Positions 34,586 through 45,478 of a stretch of DNA of 64,000 bases are shown piece by piece (within the stretch, counting starts at the first letter, position 1; each line of letters starts with the position of its first letter). The DNA lies in NCBI GenBank assembly GCA_937924775.1, contig CALDUT010000016.1:62001-126000 (forward strand). The letters are read 5' to 3'. Source of the DNA: an uncultured Gemmata sp. (lineage in GTDB: Bacteria > Planctomycetota > Planctomycetia > Gemmatales > Gemmataceae). The notes under the pieces are model-generated. The model was not told the origin of the DNA and ran no database searches. It was given only the letters and a program-made list of their open reading frames with translations. A program made the position numbers and the translations under genes.

Positions 34586-36727
34586 ATGCGTTCTCGCGTC
34601 CTTCCATTCGCGGTAGCCGCCGCTACGCTGGGACTGCTCATGATTCCCGACATCCTCCAGGCCGACGAGGGCATGTGGTTGTTCAACAACCCGCCCCGGG
34701 CGCAACTGAAGAAGAAGTACAACTTCGATCCGGATCAAAAATGGCTCGACCATGTCCGGCTGGCCAGCGTACGCTTCAACTCCGGCGGTTCTGGCAGTTT
34801 CGTTTCCCCCCATGGTTTGGTGATGACCAACCACCACGTCGCCGCCGACGATTTGCAAAAAGTCTCCACGCCACAAAACAATTACCTCCGCGATGGTTTT
34901 CACGCCAAAACACTCCAGGACGAAATTCCCTGCAAGGGGTTGGAGCTGAACGTTCTCATCGACATCAAGGACGTCACGGCGGAGGTGGAGAAGGCGGTAC
35001 CGCCAGGAACCAATCCCGCGGAGGCCTTCCGCCTTCGGCAAGCTAAGATCGCCGAGCTGGAAAAGGCTGTGGCCAACCCCGAGAAGAACATTCGCGCCGA
35101 TGTCGTCACGCTCTATGCGGGTGGTCAGTATCATCTGTACACGTTCAAGAAATACACTGATATTCGCATCGTTTTTGCTCCCGAAAAGCAAGCGGCATTT
35201 TTCGGGGGCGACCCGGACAACTTCGAGTATCCCCGCTACTGCCTCGACGTGGCCTTTTTCCGCGTCTACGAGAATGGCCAACCGATCAACAGCGAGCACT
35301 ACCTGAAATGGAGCGAAGCCGGCTGCCAGAAGGGCGATCTGGTGTTCGTCTCCGGCCACCCGGGCCGCACCAACCGGGCCAACACGGTCGCGGAGCTGAA
35401 GTATCTACGCGACACGGGCTACCCCTATTTGCTACAACGGCTCAACCGGCTGGAAGTTCTTCTGGGCGCGTGGGTCGCTCGCAGCGAACGCAATGCCCAA
35501 CGCGGCGAAGACGAACTGTTCGGCATTCAGAACAGCCGGAAAGCCCGTATGGGCGGCCTGGCCGGGTTGATGGACCCCAAGCTGATGGGCCGCAAAGAAA
35601 AAGAGGAACAGCGGTTACGGAACTACATTGTCGGCCTGCAACAGGTAGGCACCGCGCTGCCGCCGTGGCACGCCGACGCGATAACCGCGTTCGACGTGGT
35701 CGCCCAGGCCGAAAAAATCCGGGCGGAAATCATCAAAGAATACGCACTTCTGGAAGGCGGCGGCGGCTTCAACAGTGCCTCCTTCGGCATTGCCCGCACC
35801 CTGCTGCGGGCCGCAGAAGAATTGCCCAAACCCAACGGCGAGCGGCTCCGCGAATTCACCGACGCCCGGCTCAGCAGCCTGAAATTCAGCCTATTGTCCG
35901 ATGAGCCGATCTATGACGACCTCGAAATCCTCAAGTTAACTGATGGACTTCAGTTCACTGCTATAACTATGGGCTATGAAAGTGACTTTGTCAAGAAAAT
36001 TTTGGCCGGAAAATCGCCCCGGGAACGCGCCTTCGAACTGATCAGCGGAACCAAAGTCCGCGATCCGAAGCTGCGCGAACGCCTGTGGAACGCCATCGAA
36101 GCGGCCGCCAAAAACGGCCAGACCTACGATCTGGCGGCTCTCAACGACCCGATGATCGAATTGGCCCGGCTGGTGGATGCCCGCTCGCGGGCTGTTCGCA
36201 AACGGCAAGAAAACGAAGTCGATGAACCCAAACGGCAAGCGCACGCAGCGCTGGCCAAAGCCAAATTCGCGATGGATGGCGACGCGGTCTATCCCGATGC
36301 CACCTTCACCCTGCGGTTGGCCTTCGGGACTGTCAAAGGCTACACCGAAGACGGTGCGGACATACCTGCCTTCACCACACTCGACGGCATCTACCAGCGC
36401 AGCGCCGAACAAGGCAACAAAGGCCCATTTGAACTGCCGCCGCGCTGGGTCGAACGCAAAAACAAGATCGAACCCAAAACCCCGTTCAACTTCGTCTGCA
36501 CCGCCGACATCATCGGCGGCAACTCCGGCAGCCCAGTGATCAACCGCAACGCCGAAGTCGTCGGTTTGATCTTCGATGGCAATATCCACTCCCTGGTTCT
36601 GGACTTCATCTACGATGACGAACTGGCCCGTGCCGTATCGGTGGATAGCCGGGCGATTATCGAAGCGTTGCGGAAGATTTACGACGCCAACGATCTGGCC
36701 GACGAAATCACCGGCCAGAAGAAGTAG
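34586..36727 (+). CDS. S46 family peptidase (DPP7/DPP11-like)
   Basis: ADEGMWLFNNPP..SGSFVSPHGLVMTNHHVA..IIGGNSGSPVINRNAEVVGLIFDGN. Confidence 0.92.
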   Translation: MRSRVLPFAVAAATLGLLMIPDILQADEGMWLFNNPPRAQLKKKYNFDPDQKWLDHVRLASVRFNSGGSGSFVSPHGLVMTNHHVAADDLQKVSTPQNNYLRDGFHAKTLQDEIPCKGLELNVLIDIKDVTAEVEKAVPPGTNPAEAFRLRQAKIAELEKAVANPEKNIRADVVTLYAGGQYHLYTFKKYTDIRIVFAPEKQAAFFGGDPDNFEYPRYCLDVAFFRVYENGQPINSEHYLKWSEAGCQKGDLVFVSGHPGRTNRANTVAELKYLRDTGYPYLLQRLNRLEVLLGAWVARSERNAQRGEDELFGIQNSRKARMGGLAGLMDPKLMGRKEKEEQRLRNYIVGLQQVGTALPPWHADAITAFDVVAQAEKIRAEIIKEYALLEGGGGFNSASFGIARTLLRAAEELPKPNGERLREFTDARLSSLKFSLLSDEPIYDDLEILKLTDGLQFTAITMGYESDFVKKILAGKSPRERAFELISGTKVRDPKLRERLWNAIEAAAKNGQTYDLAALNDPMIELARLVDARSRAVRKRQENEVDEPKRQAHAALAKAKFAMDGDAVYPDATFTLRLAFGTVKGYTEDGADIPAFTTLDGIYQRSAEQGNKGPFELPPRWVERKNKIEPKTPFNFVCTADIIGGNSGSPVINRNAEVVGLIFDGNIHSLVLDFIYDDELARAVSVDSRAIIEALRKIYDANDLADEITGQKK

Positions 36728-36947
36728 AAGCCGTTTCCTAACCTTCCTAGACGGCAGGCGTTTCCCGAAACGCCACCATCGTGTTCGAGGGTTTAGAAAC
36801 GGGCCGGGAGTCTGCCGCGCGGCGGTGCCCGCGTACAATATCTGCAATTCCTCGGCGGGGGGCGCAAGCCCCCTGCTCTGTTTTGCCCCAATCCCCCCCA
36901 ACCGGACACGCCTTCGTCTGTGGACGAACGCAATAGGAGAAAACACG

Positions 36948-38366
36948 ATGGCCGACGTTCGCGAAGTGCCGCTGCTGGTGATCGGTGGCGGACCCGGCGG
37001 GTATCCGGCGGCGCTGCACGCTGCCGACCACGGCTTGAAAGTCGCACTGGTCGAGGAAGGCCCCCAACTGGGCGGGGTGTGCCTCAATCGCGGCTGCATC
37101 CCGTCCAAAGCCCTGCTGCACACGGCCAAAATCATTCGCGAAGCTCACGAAATGGCCCAGTATGGGGTCACCTTCGGCGAACCCCAGATCGACTTGGCCA
37201 AGCTCCGCGAATTCGTGCAGGCGAAAGTGGTGGGCAAGTTAACCAGCGGTATCAACCAACTGACCAAAGGCCGGGGCGTGGAGGTGATCACTGGGCGAGC
37301 GGTGTTCACCTCCCCGCACAGCGTGGAGGTGACCGGCCCACAACCGCAGACGATTCACTTCGAGAAGTGCATCATCGCCACTGGGTCGCTGCCGGTTATT
37401 CCCAAGCCGTGGCAAATCAACGACGATCGGGTGATGGATAGCACCGCGGCGCTACTGCTGCCCGACATTCCCAAGAAACTGCTGGTGATCGGTGGCGGCT
37501 ACATCGGCCTCGAATTGGGGAGCGTCTATGCCGCCTTGGGCAGCCGCGTCACGGTGGTGGAAGCGTTGGAACGCATTCTCTTCATGGCGGATAAAGACCT
37601 GGTCGATCCGTTGGAAAAGCGTTTGCGGGCGGAATTCGAAGCGATTTACACCAGCACCAAGGTGCTGGGGCTGGAAGCCACCCACGACGGCATTGCCGTG
37701 CGGTTGGAAGGCGCGGGCGTGCCTGCGTCGCTGGTATTCGATCGCGTGTTGGTGGCCGTGGGGCGCCGGCCCAATTCGGCCGGATTGGGACTGGAAAAAG
37801 CCGGCGTGCAGGTGAACGAGAAAGGCTACATCCCCATCGACAAACAGCGGCGAACCAACGTGCCGCATATCTTCGCCATCGGCGATGTAGGCGAAGAACC
37901 GGCCCTGGCGCACAAAGCCACCGCGGAGGCCCGGGTGGCCGTGGAGGTGATTCTGGGCGAACCGGCGGAGTGGAATCCCCGGTGCATTCCCGCGGTCATT
38001 TTCACCGACCCGGAGATCGCCTGGGCGGGTTTGACACAAATGGCGGCCGAAAAAGCCAACATTCCCCACGAAGTTCTCAGCTTTCCCTGGGCGGCCAGCG
38101 GCCGGGCTGTGACGATCGCCCGCACCGAGGGGCGCACGAAGATGATCGTGGAACCGGAAACCAAGCGCATTTTGGGGGTTGGTATTGTGGGCGCAGGAGC
38201 CGGGGAGATGATTGCCGAAGGGGTGCTGGCTATCGAAATGGGCGCGGTGGCTCGGGATGTGCTGGAAAGCATCCATCCGCACCCGACCCTGAGCGAAACG
38301 GTGATGGAAGCGGCGGAATTGGCCTACGGGGCGGCCACGCACATGGCCAAACCTCGCAAGCGCTAG
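36948..38366 (+). CDS. lpdA: Dihydrolipoyl dehydrogenase (E3)
   Basis: LLVIGGGPGGYPAALHAADHG..GGVCLNRGCIPSKALLH..IHPHPTLSETVMEAA. Confidence 0.95.
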   Translation: MADVREVPLLVIGGGPGGYPAALHAADHGLKVALVEEGPQLGGVCLNRGCIPSKALLHTAKIIREAHEMAQYGVTFGEPQIDLAKLREFVQAKVVGKLTSGINQLTKGRGVEVITGRAVFTSPHSVEVTGPQPQTIHFEKCIIATGSLPVIPKPWQINDDRVMDSTAALLLPDIPKKLLVIGGGYIGLELGSVYAALGSRVTVVEALERILFMADKDLVDPLEKRLRAEFEAIYTSTKVLGLEATHDGIAVRLEGAGVPASLVFDRVLVAVGRRPNSAGLGLEKAGVQVNEKGYIPIDKQRRTNVPHIFAIGDVGEEPALAHKATAEARVAVEVILGEPAEWNPRCIPAVIFTDPEIAWAGLTQMAAEKANIPHEVLSFPWAASGRAVTIARTEGRTKMIVEPETKRILGVGIVGAGAGEMIAEGVLAIEMGAVARDVLESIHPHPTLSETVMEAAELAYGAATHMAKPRKR

Positions 38367-38737
38367 GTCGACGTGGTTGAACCCCATCGACCCAGGACGG
38401 AGTGTCATTCCGCCATCACGGCCGGAAGTCGGCTCGCCCCGCTTTTGGGTTTCATCCGTGGCCTGACCGGTGTCGTTCTTCCAGGGACGGGTGGGCTGAG
38501 GGCTTTGGGTCCGTTTTCCCGCTCACCGCGACGGACCGGGGCCGATCTTCTCCGCCGCAATCGCCCATCGCCGGCCGGAGGAATTCCCACTCTCCGGCCA
38601 GTTGTTGAGGATAGCTGCGCAGGACATCAGCTTTTTGCTAAAGTCCTTTCGCGCATGGACTTGCGGCAGATAAGCTGGCGTTGTCGCAGGTGGGAATTCA
38701 CCAAATTTTTCGCGGTGAACGTCAGGGACTTTGATAA

Positions 38738-38766
38738 TCGACAGCCGCTGATTCGTCCGATATAAT
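38738..38766 (+). promoter_or_regulatory. Candidate sigma70-type promoter
   Basis: TCGACA (38738-38743), 17-nt spacer, TATAAT (38761-38766), upstream of the 38881 CDS. Confidence 0.55.
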
Positions 38767-38880
38767 GCGGAACTTGCGGGGGGCGTTTCCTTTCATTCCG
38801 GCCTGACGCGAAACGTCCAAAAACCCCCCAACTGGTCCCACCGAAGACGCTTTCTCTCTCACGCTGCCGAGGGATTCATC

Positions 38881-40131
38881 ATGTTCCGAGCCAGTGTCGC
38901 GGTGACGGTTTTGGGGCTGGGGTTGGTTCCGATCGCCGCGGCTCCCCCTGCGGCCCCCAAAGTGGACCCCAACCCCAAATCGTTGGAAGTATCGGCGGAA
39001 GACCTCTCCAAAGCCCGGGAACTTGTTCAAAAACTGGGCAGCGAGAGGTACCGCGAGCGCGAAGAAGCCGAGCGGGCCTTGGCTGAAATGGGCCGCTTGG
39101 CTCGGGCCGCCCTGCTCGATGCCGTTAACCTCGACCCGGACCCGGAGATTCGCCATCGGGCCGCGTTTCTACTTCCCAAAGCGAATGCCGACGAAATGCA
39201 AGCCCGCCTGGCGGTATTTTTGGCGGACACCAAAGGGGAGTATGAACACGATTTGCCCGGTTGGCATCAACTCCGCGCTGTGGTTCGGGGGGAAACAACG
39301 TTATTCGGCTGGTCGCATGTGGCCCGGCCGCATTTGGAGAAAGCGGCGCGAGAACTGTTTATCGAACTGATGCAAACGCCGGCGGCCCGACCGCTGCTGG
39401 TGGCCCTGGAACGCCCCCCGGCGGAACTCGGCCCCCTGATTGCGGCCCGCAAGCAGGAGATTTACAACGCAATGTACCCCCGCCGCAGCGGTGTGGCTCC
39501 TCGCAATCCCACGCCCGCGGAAATGACGGCGGTTCTGTTGGCCGAAGCGTCTGTCCCTTCCCGGTATATTCCCCGCTCCATGGTCATTACCAACTTTCTC
39601 ACCCAATCGGGCATCCCCGGGGTGATCCAAGGGGCCAACGACCGCGCTCAGGCCATCCACGCCGTGCTGACCGCGTGGATTGAAACCCGGAGCGAAGTGG
39701 CGGAAATCACAACCGCACTCAACATCGCCGGGAACATCCTCCGCGATCCGGACGTTGCCGGCCGCCTGGCGATCCGCATTCTGCAAACCCCCGGCCTGAC
39801 TGGCATCCAGAAGAGTACGGCCATCACCCATCTGGTACAATCGGGGGCCAAGCAGCATCTTTCGCTTCTGGAGAAAGCCCTGACCGATACGACAGTGGTG
39901 ACCACGATGGTGCGCGTGGTCAACGGCCAGCAAATCCGCGAAACGATTGAGGTCCGGGATGTGGCCCTCGCCGGGGCGATTCTTCTGAGCGGACAAGACC
40001 CGGTCGACTATGGCTTCGAAAAAATCGCCGGTGCGGGGGGAGTTTTCAATTACAGCCGCGCCCGCATCGCCAGCGACAAACGACCCGCCGCTCTCGAAAA
40101 GTGGCAGCAATGGCGAGAAAAGAATCCGTAA
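38881..40131 (+). CDS. Secreted HEAT-like protein, tandem paralogue A
   Basis: Signal peptide; LSKARELVQKLGSERYREREEAERALAEMGRLARAALLDAVNLDPDPEIRHRAAFLLPKANADEMQARL. Confidence 0.8.
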   Translation: MFRASVAVTVLGLGLVPIAAAPPAAPKVDPNPKSLEVSAEDLSKARELVQKLGSERYREREEAERALAEMGRLARAALLDAVNLDPDPEIRHRAAFLLPKANADEMQARLAVFLADTKGEYEHDLPGWHQLRAVVRGETTLFGWSHVARPHLEKAARELFIELMQTPAARPLLVALERPPAELGPLIAARKQEIYNAMYPRRSGVAPRNPTPAEMTAVLLAEASVPSRYIPRSMVITNFLTQSGIPGVIQGANDRAQAIHAVLTAWIETRSEVAEITTALNIAGNILRDPDVAGRLAIRILQTPGLTGIQKSTAITHLVQSGAKQHLSLLEKALTDTTVVTTMVRVVNGQQIRETIEVRDVALAGAILLSGQDPVDYGFEKIAGAGGVFNYSRARIASDKRPAALEKWQQWREKNP

Positions 40132-40251
40132 GCCGGGTTTTGTCGTCATACAATAGAACGTGGCAAAGTCGTGAATTCCCGTTGGTGCGGTGGGGCCAAT
40201 TCGCCATCTTTAACGGGTAGCGGCGGTGTTCCTATCGCTAGGGGGCAACCT

Positions 40252-41721
40252 ATGAATTGGTTCAGGGTGGTGGTGGTAATGGCGTGCGTGGGGATGGCGT
40301 TCCCCGTGGGGGCCGCTTCGCCCGATCCGAAAGACCTGATCGTTCCACCGGAGGAACTCTCCAAAGCCCGGGAACTTGTTCAAAAACTGGGCAGCGAAAG
40401 CTTCCGCGAACGCGAGGAAGCCCAAGCCGGACTGGCGAAAATGGGCCGCCGAGCCCGGCAAGCCCTCGCGGAAGCTGTCCTCAAGGATACAGACCCGGAA
40501 ATCCGCCTGCGGGCCTCCCTGCTTTTGCCCAAAGCCAACGCCGATGATCTCAAAGCCCGCATCGAAACCTTCATGGCCGATACGGAAGGCAAATACGATC
40601 ACGACCTGCCCGGACTCAAAGTGTTCCGCCAATATCTAGGCGCGACGCAAAAATCCCGCGATTTGTACGCCGAGATTCTCAAATCGCCCTACAATATGGA
40701 ACTTTTCACCGCCATTGACAAAGGCGAAGAAGAAGGTGGCCGCGCCATCGCCGACCGCCGCACCACCATGTGGAACGACATGAACGGCCAGAATCTCCGC
40801 TTCCCGGGCCGGCCGTTCACCCCCAAACAGCCTTCTCTGCCCGACATCGCCGCGCTACTGTTTGCCGAAAGTGTCGTCCCCTCCGAACGTATCCCGCAGA
40901 TGCAGCAATGGCAGTGGATCAACGGCACCCAGTTCATCCATCAGCCGGCGTCCATGAATACGTTGAATAACTCCAACGCCGCCCATGCCGAAGTGTACCG
41001 GGCCATTATCGCCCGCTGGCTGGCTACCCGCACCGATCCCAATGAACTAGCCAACCTCTCATACCAACTGGGCCAAATGCCCCTGAAGCAATTCAAAGAG
41101 TCGCTGCCGCTGTTGCGCCGCATCGTGTTGACTGAAGGTGTGCAGAACTACGCGAAAGGCCAGGCTCTCAATTCCCTGGTCATGTCGCGCGGTAAGGACG
41201 AGGCGAAATTCCTCCGCGACATTCTCCGCAACGAGATTCGCGTGGGCGATTACCCCGACCTCTTCCCCAACGAGAAGAACCCCGATCGCATGATTACCGT
41301 CAACAACGATCAGATGATTCAGCAAGTGTGGTTCGGCAAACCCAATGGCCAGGCCGAAATGCACAACTGCACCATGAAAGATGTGGCCCTGGCCTTCCTG
41401 ATTTCCCAATCCGGTGGCAACATCCGCGACTACGGCTTCGAGACGCAACCCGGGGTGGTCATCAATCCCAATCAACTGGGTTACGGGCAATACGCCTTCA
41501 CCTCCGAAACCAAGCGTGCCGCCGGTTACATGAAATTCGGCTGGAAACAACTGAAAGACCAACTGAACGGCCCCTCGACCGATAAACCCGCGGATCCGCC
41601 CAAGGAAGAGCCCAACCCCGGTGGGCGGCCAGGTCGCCGACCGGGCGTTCGGCCGCTGCCGGCCCCCGTTCCTCCGGTGCAGATCCAACCGCTCCCGGTG
41701 CAGCCAGTACCAGACAAGTGA
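40252..41721 (+). CDS. Secreted HEAT-like protein, tandem paralogue B with Pro-rich C-terminus
   Basis: LSKARELVQKLGSESFREREEAQAGLAKMGRRARQALAEAVLKDTDPEIRLRASLLLPKANADDLKARI. Confidence 0.8.
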   Translation: MNWFRVVVVMACVGMAFPVGAASPDPKDLIVPPEELSKARELVQKLGSESFREREEAQAGLAKMGRRARQALAEAVLKDTDPEIRLRASLLLPKANADDLKARIETFMADTEGKYDHDLPGLKVFRQYLGATQKSRDLYAEILKSPYNMELFTAIDKGEEEGGRAIADRRTTMWNDMNGQNLRFPGRPFTPKQPSLPDIAALLFAESVVPSERIPQMQQWQWINGTQFIHQPASMNTLNNSNAAHAEVYRAIIARWLATRTDPNELANLSYQLGQMPLKQFKESLPLLRRIVLTEGVQNYAKGQALNSLVMSRGKDEAKFLRDILRNEIRVGDYPDLFPNEKNPDRMITVNNDQMIQQVWFGKPNGQAEMHNCTMKDVALAFLISQSGGNIRDYGFETQPGVVINPNQLGYGQYAFTSETKRAAGYMKFGWKQLKDQLNGPSTDKPADPPKEEPNPGGRPGRRPGVRPLPAPVPPVQIQPLPVQPVPDK

Positions 41722-41816
41722 ACCAGACTCTGACCCGGGCTCCGGGATGGATCCTTCGTGTATTGCGACTGAGCAGGTACGGCCGACCTTCCCGGTCGGC
41801 CGTGGTTTTTCCCAAC

Positions 41817-42392
41817 TCAACGCCGGCGGCGGAGCTGCGTACTAGAAATGTCTTCGCGAAAATCGGCTTCGCTTAGGGCGATAAACAGTGGTACGAATTC
41901 GTCGCCCACCTCATGACCATTCCAGACGCGGAAAACGCCCTGCCCGTCGATCCGCCCACCGACAACCAGGCGGCACCCGGATTCCAACAGCCGACGTAAG
42001 GCGGCATCGCGGGCAGCCGGGCTACCGTAGTATTTCGGATCGATCACACGCAGCGCTGTGTCCCACCCGAGGACGAATGCAACTCCAGGGAATAAAGCCG
42101 CTTTTTCCAGAAACGTCGGGGCTTGCGTCAGCCACAGCGGACCCACGCCGACAAACTGCGCCACGCGGCGTTCCACGTCTTCTGGAGCCAGCGGCGGTTT
42201 ATCGACATTGTGCCAACTGAGTTCGAAGTGAACGTCACAGCCCAGCCGCAGGGCGGCCGCACGGGCCAGAGCCGTGTGCCCGCGGTGAAGTGGGTTGAAC
42301 GAGCCGGGCAACAAGGCCCGCGGCGGTGGTGCCGATCGAACTTCGCCGCGGTCGATGCATACCGGGGTTGGGGTCAGCCAAAACCGTGTCAT
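41817..42392 (-). CDS. Nucleotidyltransferase-superfamily protein (NadD/cytidylyltransferase-like)
   Basis: LLPGSFNPLHRGHTALARAA HIGH-type motif; ISSTQLRRR at C-terminus. Confidence 0.78.
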   Translation of the reverse strand: MTRFWLTPTPVCIDRGEVRSAPPPRALLPGSFNPLHRGHTALARAAALRLGCDVHFELSWHNVDKPPLAPEDVERRVAQFVGVGPLWLTQAPTFLEKAALFPGVAFVLGWDTALRVIDPKYYGSPAARDAALRRLLESGCRLVVGGRIDGQGVFRVWNGHEVGDEFVPLFIALSEADFREDISSTQLRRRR

Positions 42393-42462
42393 GCTCGGGA
42401 TGGAATGTCGCGGGTCTGTTCTTCCCCGTTTTGCAGTCGCTGGTCGGTCCCGCTTAGCGACG

Positions 42463-43731
42463 TCAGGAGGCCGACAGCTTCGCCCACGCCGGGGCGGTGA
42501 CTTGGCCGTTGGCCGCCAGCGCCCGGGCACTGACTTGCAACACTCGCAGGAAGCCTTCGCTATCGGCATGATCGAACGAACCGATCGCTTCCATACTCGC
42601 ATTCGCTTCCGAATAGAGCTGATGTGGGACATTTTCGGCCCCGGCGAATTCCGCCCGCCCTTTATAGAGCTTCAGCCGAACGGTGCCGGTGGCCAGGGCC
42701 GTGATGGGGGCCAACGCCGCCCGGGCTATGTGCGTGCCCAGGTCGAAACCGTAGCCCTGGTAAATTTGCTTGGCGACATAAAGCGACAACTGATCGAACA
42801 ATTCCCGGCTGCGCCGGTCGAGAATCAGTTGCAGCAAGTAGGCATACGCGCTGCCCAGCAATTCCATACCCGGGGCTTCGTACACGCCGCGGCTTTTGAT
42901 CCCCACATACCGGTTTTCCACCAGATGGGTGCAAATGCCAATCCCGTGTTTGCCGCCCAACGCATTGGCGGTTTGAATCGCGCCAAAGGCTGAACAGGAT
43001 TGGCCGTTGATAGCCACGGGCCGGCCCTTCTCGAAGCGGATACTCACCACCTCTGGCGTATCGGGGGCCTGAGGGGGCAATACACCCATGCCCGGGGTGA
43101 CAAACCACGGATCGGTCGTGAGGTGTTCGAGCTTACCGGCTTCGTGCGTCAGGCCCAAAAGGTTCGCGTCGGTACTGTAAGGGGCGTCTTTACTCGCCTT
43201 GATCGGTAAATGGTGATGGTGGCAGAAATCGATCATTTCGCTGCGGCCGGGGAATTGTTGGAGGAATTCGCGGTCACGCCAGGGGGCGTAGACTGTGAAT
43301 TCCGGAGCGAGCATATTCGTACAAAGTTGAAAGCGAACCTGATCGTTGCCGCGGCCGGTGGCCCCGTGCGACAACACTGTGATGCCACGTTTCTTCATTT
43401 CGGGCACCATGCCGGCGACAATCACATGGCGACCAATACCGGTGGTGTTCCAATACGCCCCTTCATATTTCGCCTGAAACTGAATCACTTCCAGACCGCT
43501 TTCCGCGATCATGTCGTGCAGCGGAAGGGCGACGTAGTCAGCGGCTCCACAGGCGCGCATTCGTTTCTCGATGGCCTCGAAGTCCGTTTCGTCCGGTTGG
43601 GCGATGTCCGCAGTGAAGCACACCACCTTCACGCCATGGTCCGTGAGCCATTTGGTCACGGTACACGAATCCAGTCCGCCACTGGCCGCGAAGGCAATGG
43701 TCTGCCCCTTCAGATCATGAACCGTGGTCAT
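42463..43731 (-). CDS. argG: Argininosuccinate synthase
   Basis: IAFAASGGLDSCTVTKWL..GATGRGNDQVRFQL.. Confidence 0.95.
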   Translation of the reverse strand: MTTVHDLKGQTIAFAASGGLDSCTVTKWLTDHGVKVVCFTADIAQPDETDFEAIEKRMRACGAADYVALPLHDMIAESGLEVIQFQAKYEGAYWNTTGIGRHVIVAGMVPEMKKRGITVLSHGATGRGNDQVRFQLCTNMLAPEFTVYAPWRDREFLQQFPGRSEMIDFCHHHHLPIKASKDAPYSTDANLLGLTHEAGKLEHLTTDPWFVTPGMGVLPPQAPDTPEVVSIRFEKGRPVAINGQSCSAFGAIQTANALGGKHGIGICTHLVENRYVGIKSRGVYEAPGMELLGSAYAYLLQLILDRRSRELFDQLSLYVAKQIYQGYGFDLGTHIARAALAPITALATGTVRLKLYKGRAEFAGAENVPHQLYSEANASMEAIGSFDHADSEGFLRVLQVSARALAANGQVTAPAWAKLSAS

Positions 43732-43962
43732 TTCCTCTCCTTACCAGCAACAGATCAGCGCCCTATACGCGGTGATAACAATTTACAAAGTTCAACAAAA
43801 AAAACGCCCCAACTCATTTGACAAATCCACTGGCATTGCGCAAGATACAGTCAAGGGATGTGAACATTAGATCATAAACAGGAGCATCGACAAATGCGGC
43901 GACACACCCATGCATCCATTCCCAAGCTTTGAACCATCACTCGCTTAGGAATTATTCCCCGT

Positions 43963-44388
43963 ATGCCGCCGTTTCTCCGCCTGGTCATTCCGGTGGCTAT
44001 CCACGATGACGTTATTGGCCACGCGCAACAGCAGTGGCCCCGGGAATGCTGCGGGCTTTTGGCGGGACGCGTGGCCGATGGGATCGCGGTAGTGTCTGCC
44101 CGCTATCCGATCATCAACGATGCCACCAGTGCTACCGAATACACGACTCATCCGCCAGATATGCTGAAGGCTTTCCGCGCGATGCGAACGGCTGGTCATG
44201 AGTTACTGGCGATATATCACTCCCACCCGATGTCTGAACCGGTGCCCAGCCCCCGCGACATCGCAGGCAACACGTATGGCGAAACGGTCGTCCATCTGAT
44301 CGTAGGTTTTGTGAATTCCCTGCCCCAAGTCCGCGGATGGTGGTTGAGTGCCACGGCTTTTCACGAAGCTGCATGCGACGTGATGTGA
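43963..44388 (+). CDS. M67/JAMM family metallopeptidase
   Basis: PRECCGLLAG and IYHSHPMSEPVPSPRD (E..HxHP..SxxD). Confidence 0.88.
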   Translation: MPPFLRLVIPVAIHDDVIGHAQQQWPRECCGLLAGRVADGIAVVSARYPIINDATSATEYTTHPPDMLKAFRAMRTAGHELLAIYHSHPMSEPVPSPRDIAGNTYGETVVHLIVGFVNSLPQVRGWWLSATAFHEAACDVM

Positions 44389-44526
44389 GGATTGCAAAGC
44401 AGCTGATGCTCTTCCGCAAGCACAGCTGCCTGATTCAACAATCAGCAATGTTCGCGATTACCGCGGCATCCGGGGAGCCTTTGGAGGGTTATTGGTGTCT
44501 TTCTTCACACTGGTCGGGTGGCCGCT

Positions 44527-45381
44527 TTAAACCTTTTTGAAAGGTGTGGTGACTTCGTAAGTGCCGTCGGGGAGTGGGGTTTTCTGATAGTCTCCGAAAA
44601 GGTTGGGGGCGTCGTGTTGCAAGATGTCCAGGAGGGCACCGGCGAGTTTGCGGATTTCCGGCTCGGCCGCCGCAGAACCCCGCAGCTCGAGGAAATGACG
44701 CAAGGCTCGGGCGTTGGCCGTCACGAAGATCTTGGTTTCGCAAGCGTTCGGCAAGACGCTGCGAGCGGCTTGACGAGCCGTTTTGCGCTGCGTGGTGCGG
44801 TCGGCGGACTCCCCCAACCACCGCGCGGCAAAGGCGGGGTCCTGGAGCTTGTCGTTTAACAGATCGGCCAGTTGAACATACGCGGCGTGAGCAGCACGGA
44901 TGGCCTCGAGCCAACGGGCGTGCAGCTCGGCATCGGATGCGATAATGTCCGGCTCGACATATTCCGCGACCGATTCATCCACGTATCGTTGGCTCAGTTG
45001 GGAGTACGCCCAGCCGGCCCGATGCCGTACCAGCTCATGCGTCAGCGACCGGGAGACCCCCGTGATGAGGAAGTTCCACACGGCATGTTCCAGCACGGAG
45101 CCATGGCCGACATCCTTGATATGGTTCAGGTAGGCCGCGTTACCGCCGGGGCGTGGCCGGGCGAACGACATGTAACAGACGCGGCCCGCCGTTTCGGTCA
45201 GTACCTCGGCGGCCACGTCGGTGTCCGTCTGCCAACTGACACCGTGATCGGCCAAGAAGCGGTCCAGCTCGGCCGCGTTGATCATCTGCTGGCCGAGACG
45301 ATAGACCGTGGGGGCGGTGATAATGCGAATGTCGTTTGTCACTGCTGCCGCCGTTGCCGGAGTTGGCACAACCATATGCAA
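44527..45381 (-). CDS. thyX: FAD-dependent thymidylate synthase
   Basis: VGHGSVLEHAVWNFLITGVSRSLTHELVRHRAGWAYSQLSQRYVDES. Confidence 0.95.
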   Translation of the reverse strand: MHMVVPTPATAAAVTNDIRIITAPTVYRLGQQMINAAELDRFLADHGVSWQTDTDVAAEVLTETAGRVCYMSFARPRPGGNAAYLNHIKDVGHGSVLEHAVWNFLITGVSRSLTHELVRHRAGWAYSQLSQRYVDESVAEYVEPDIIASDAELHARWLEAIRAAHAAYVQLADLLNDKLQDPAFAARWLGESADRTTQRKTARQAARSVLPNACETKIFVTANARALRHFLELRGSAAAEPEIRKLAGALLDILQHDAPNLFGDYQKTPLPDGTYEVTTPFKKV

Positions 45382-45478
45382 AACTCATCCCAAAGACGTT
45401 GTTGACAGATATAAAGAATCGGTTGTTGTGGTGAATTGCTGCAGTGTATAAGTTGACCTTCAACGGAATTTCCGCTGC

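Noticed and set aside
38373-38765. 130-aa + strand ORF before the HEAT-like pair
   Set aside because: Covers the candidate promoter and shows no recognisable domain.
42168-42179. GTTCCACGTCTT as a second parS half-site
   Set aside because: Only one half of the palindrome and inside a coding region.
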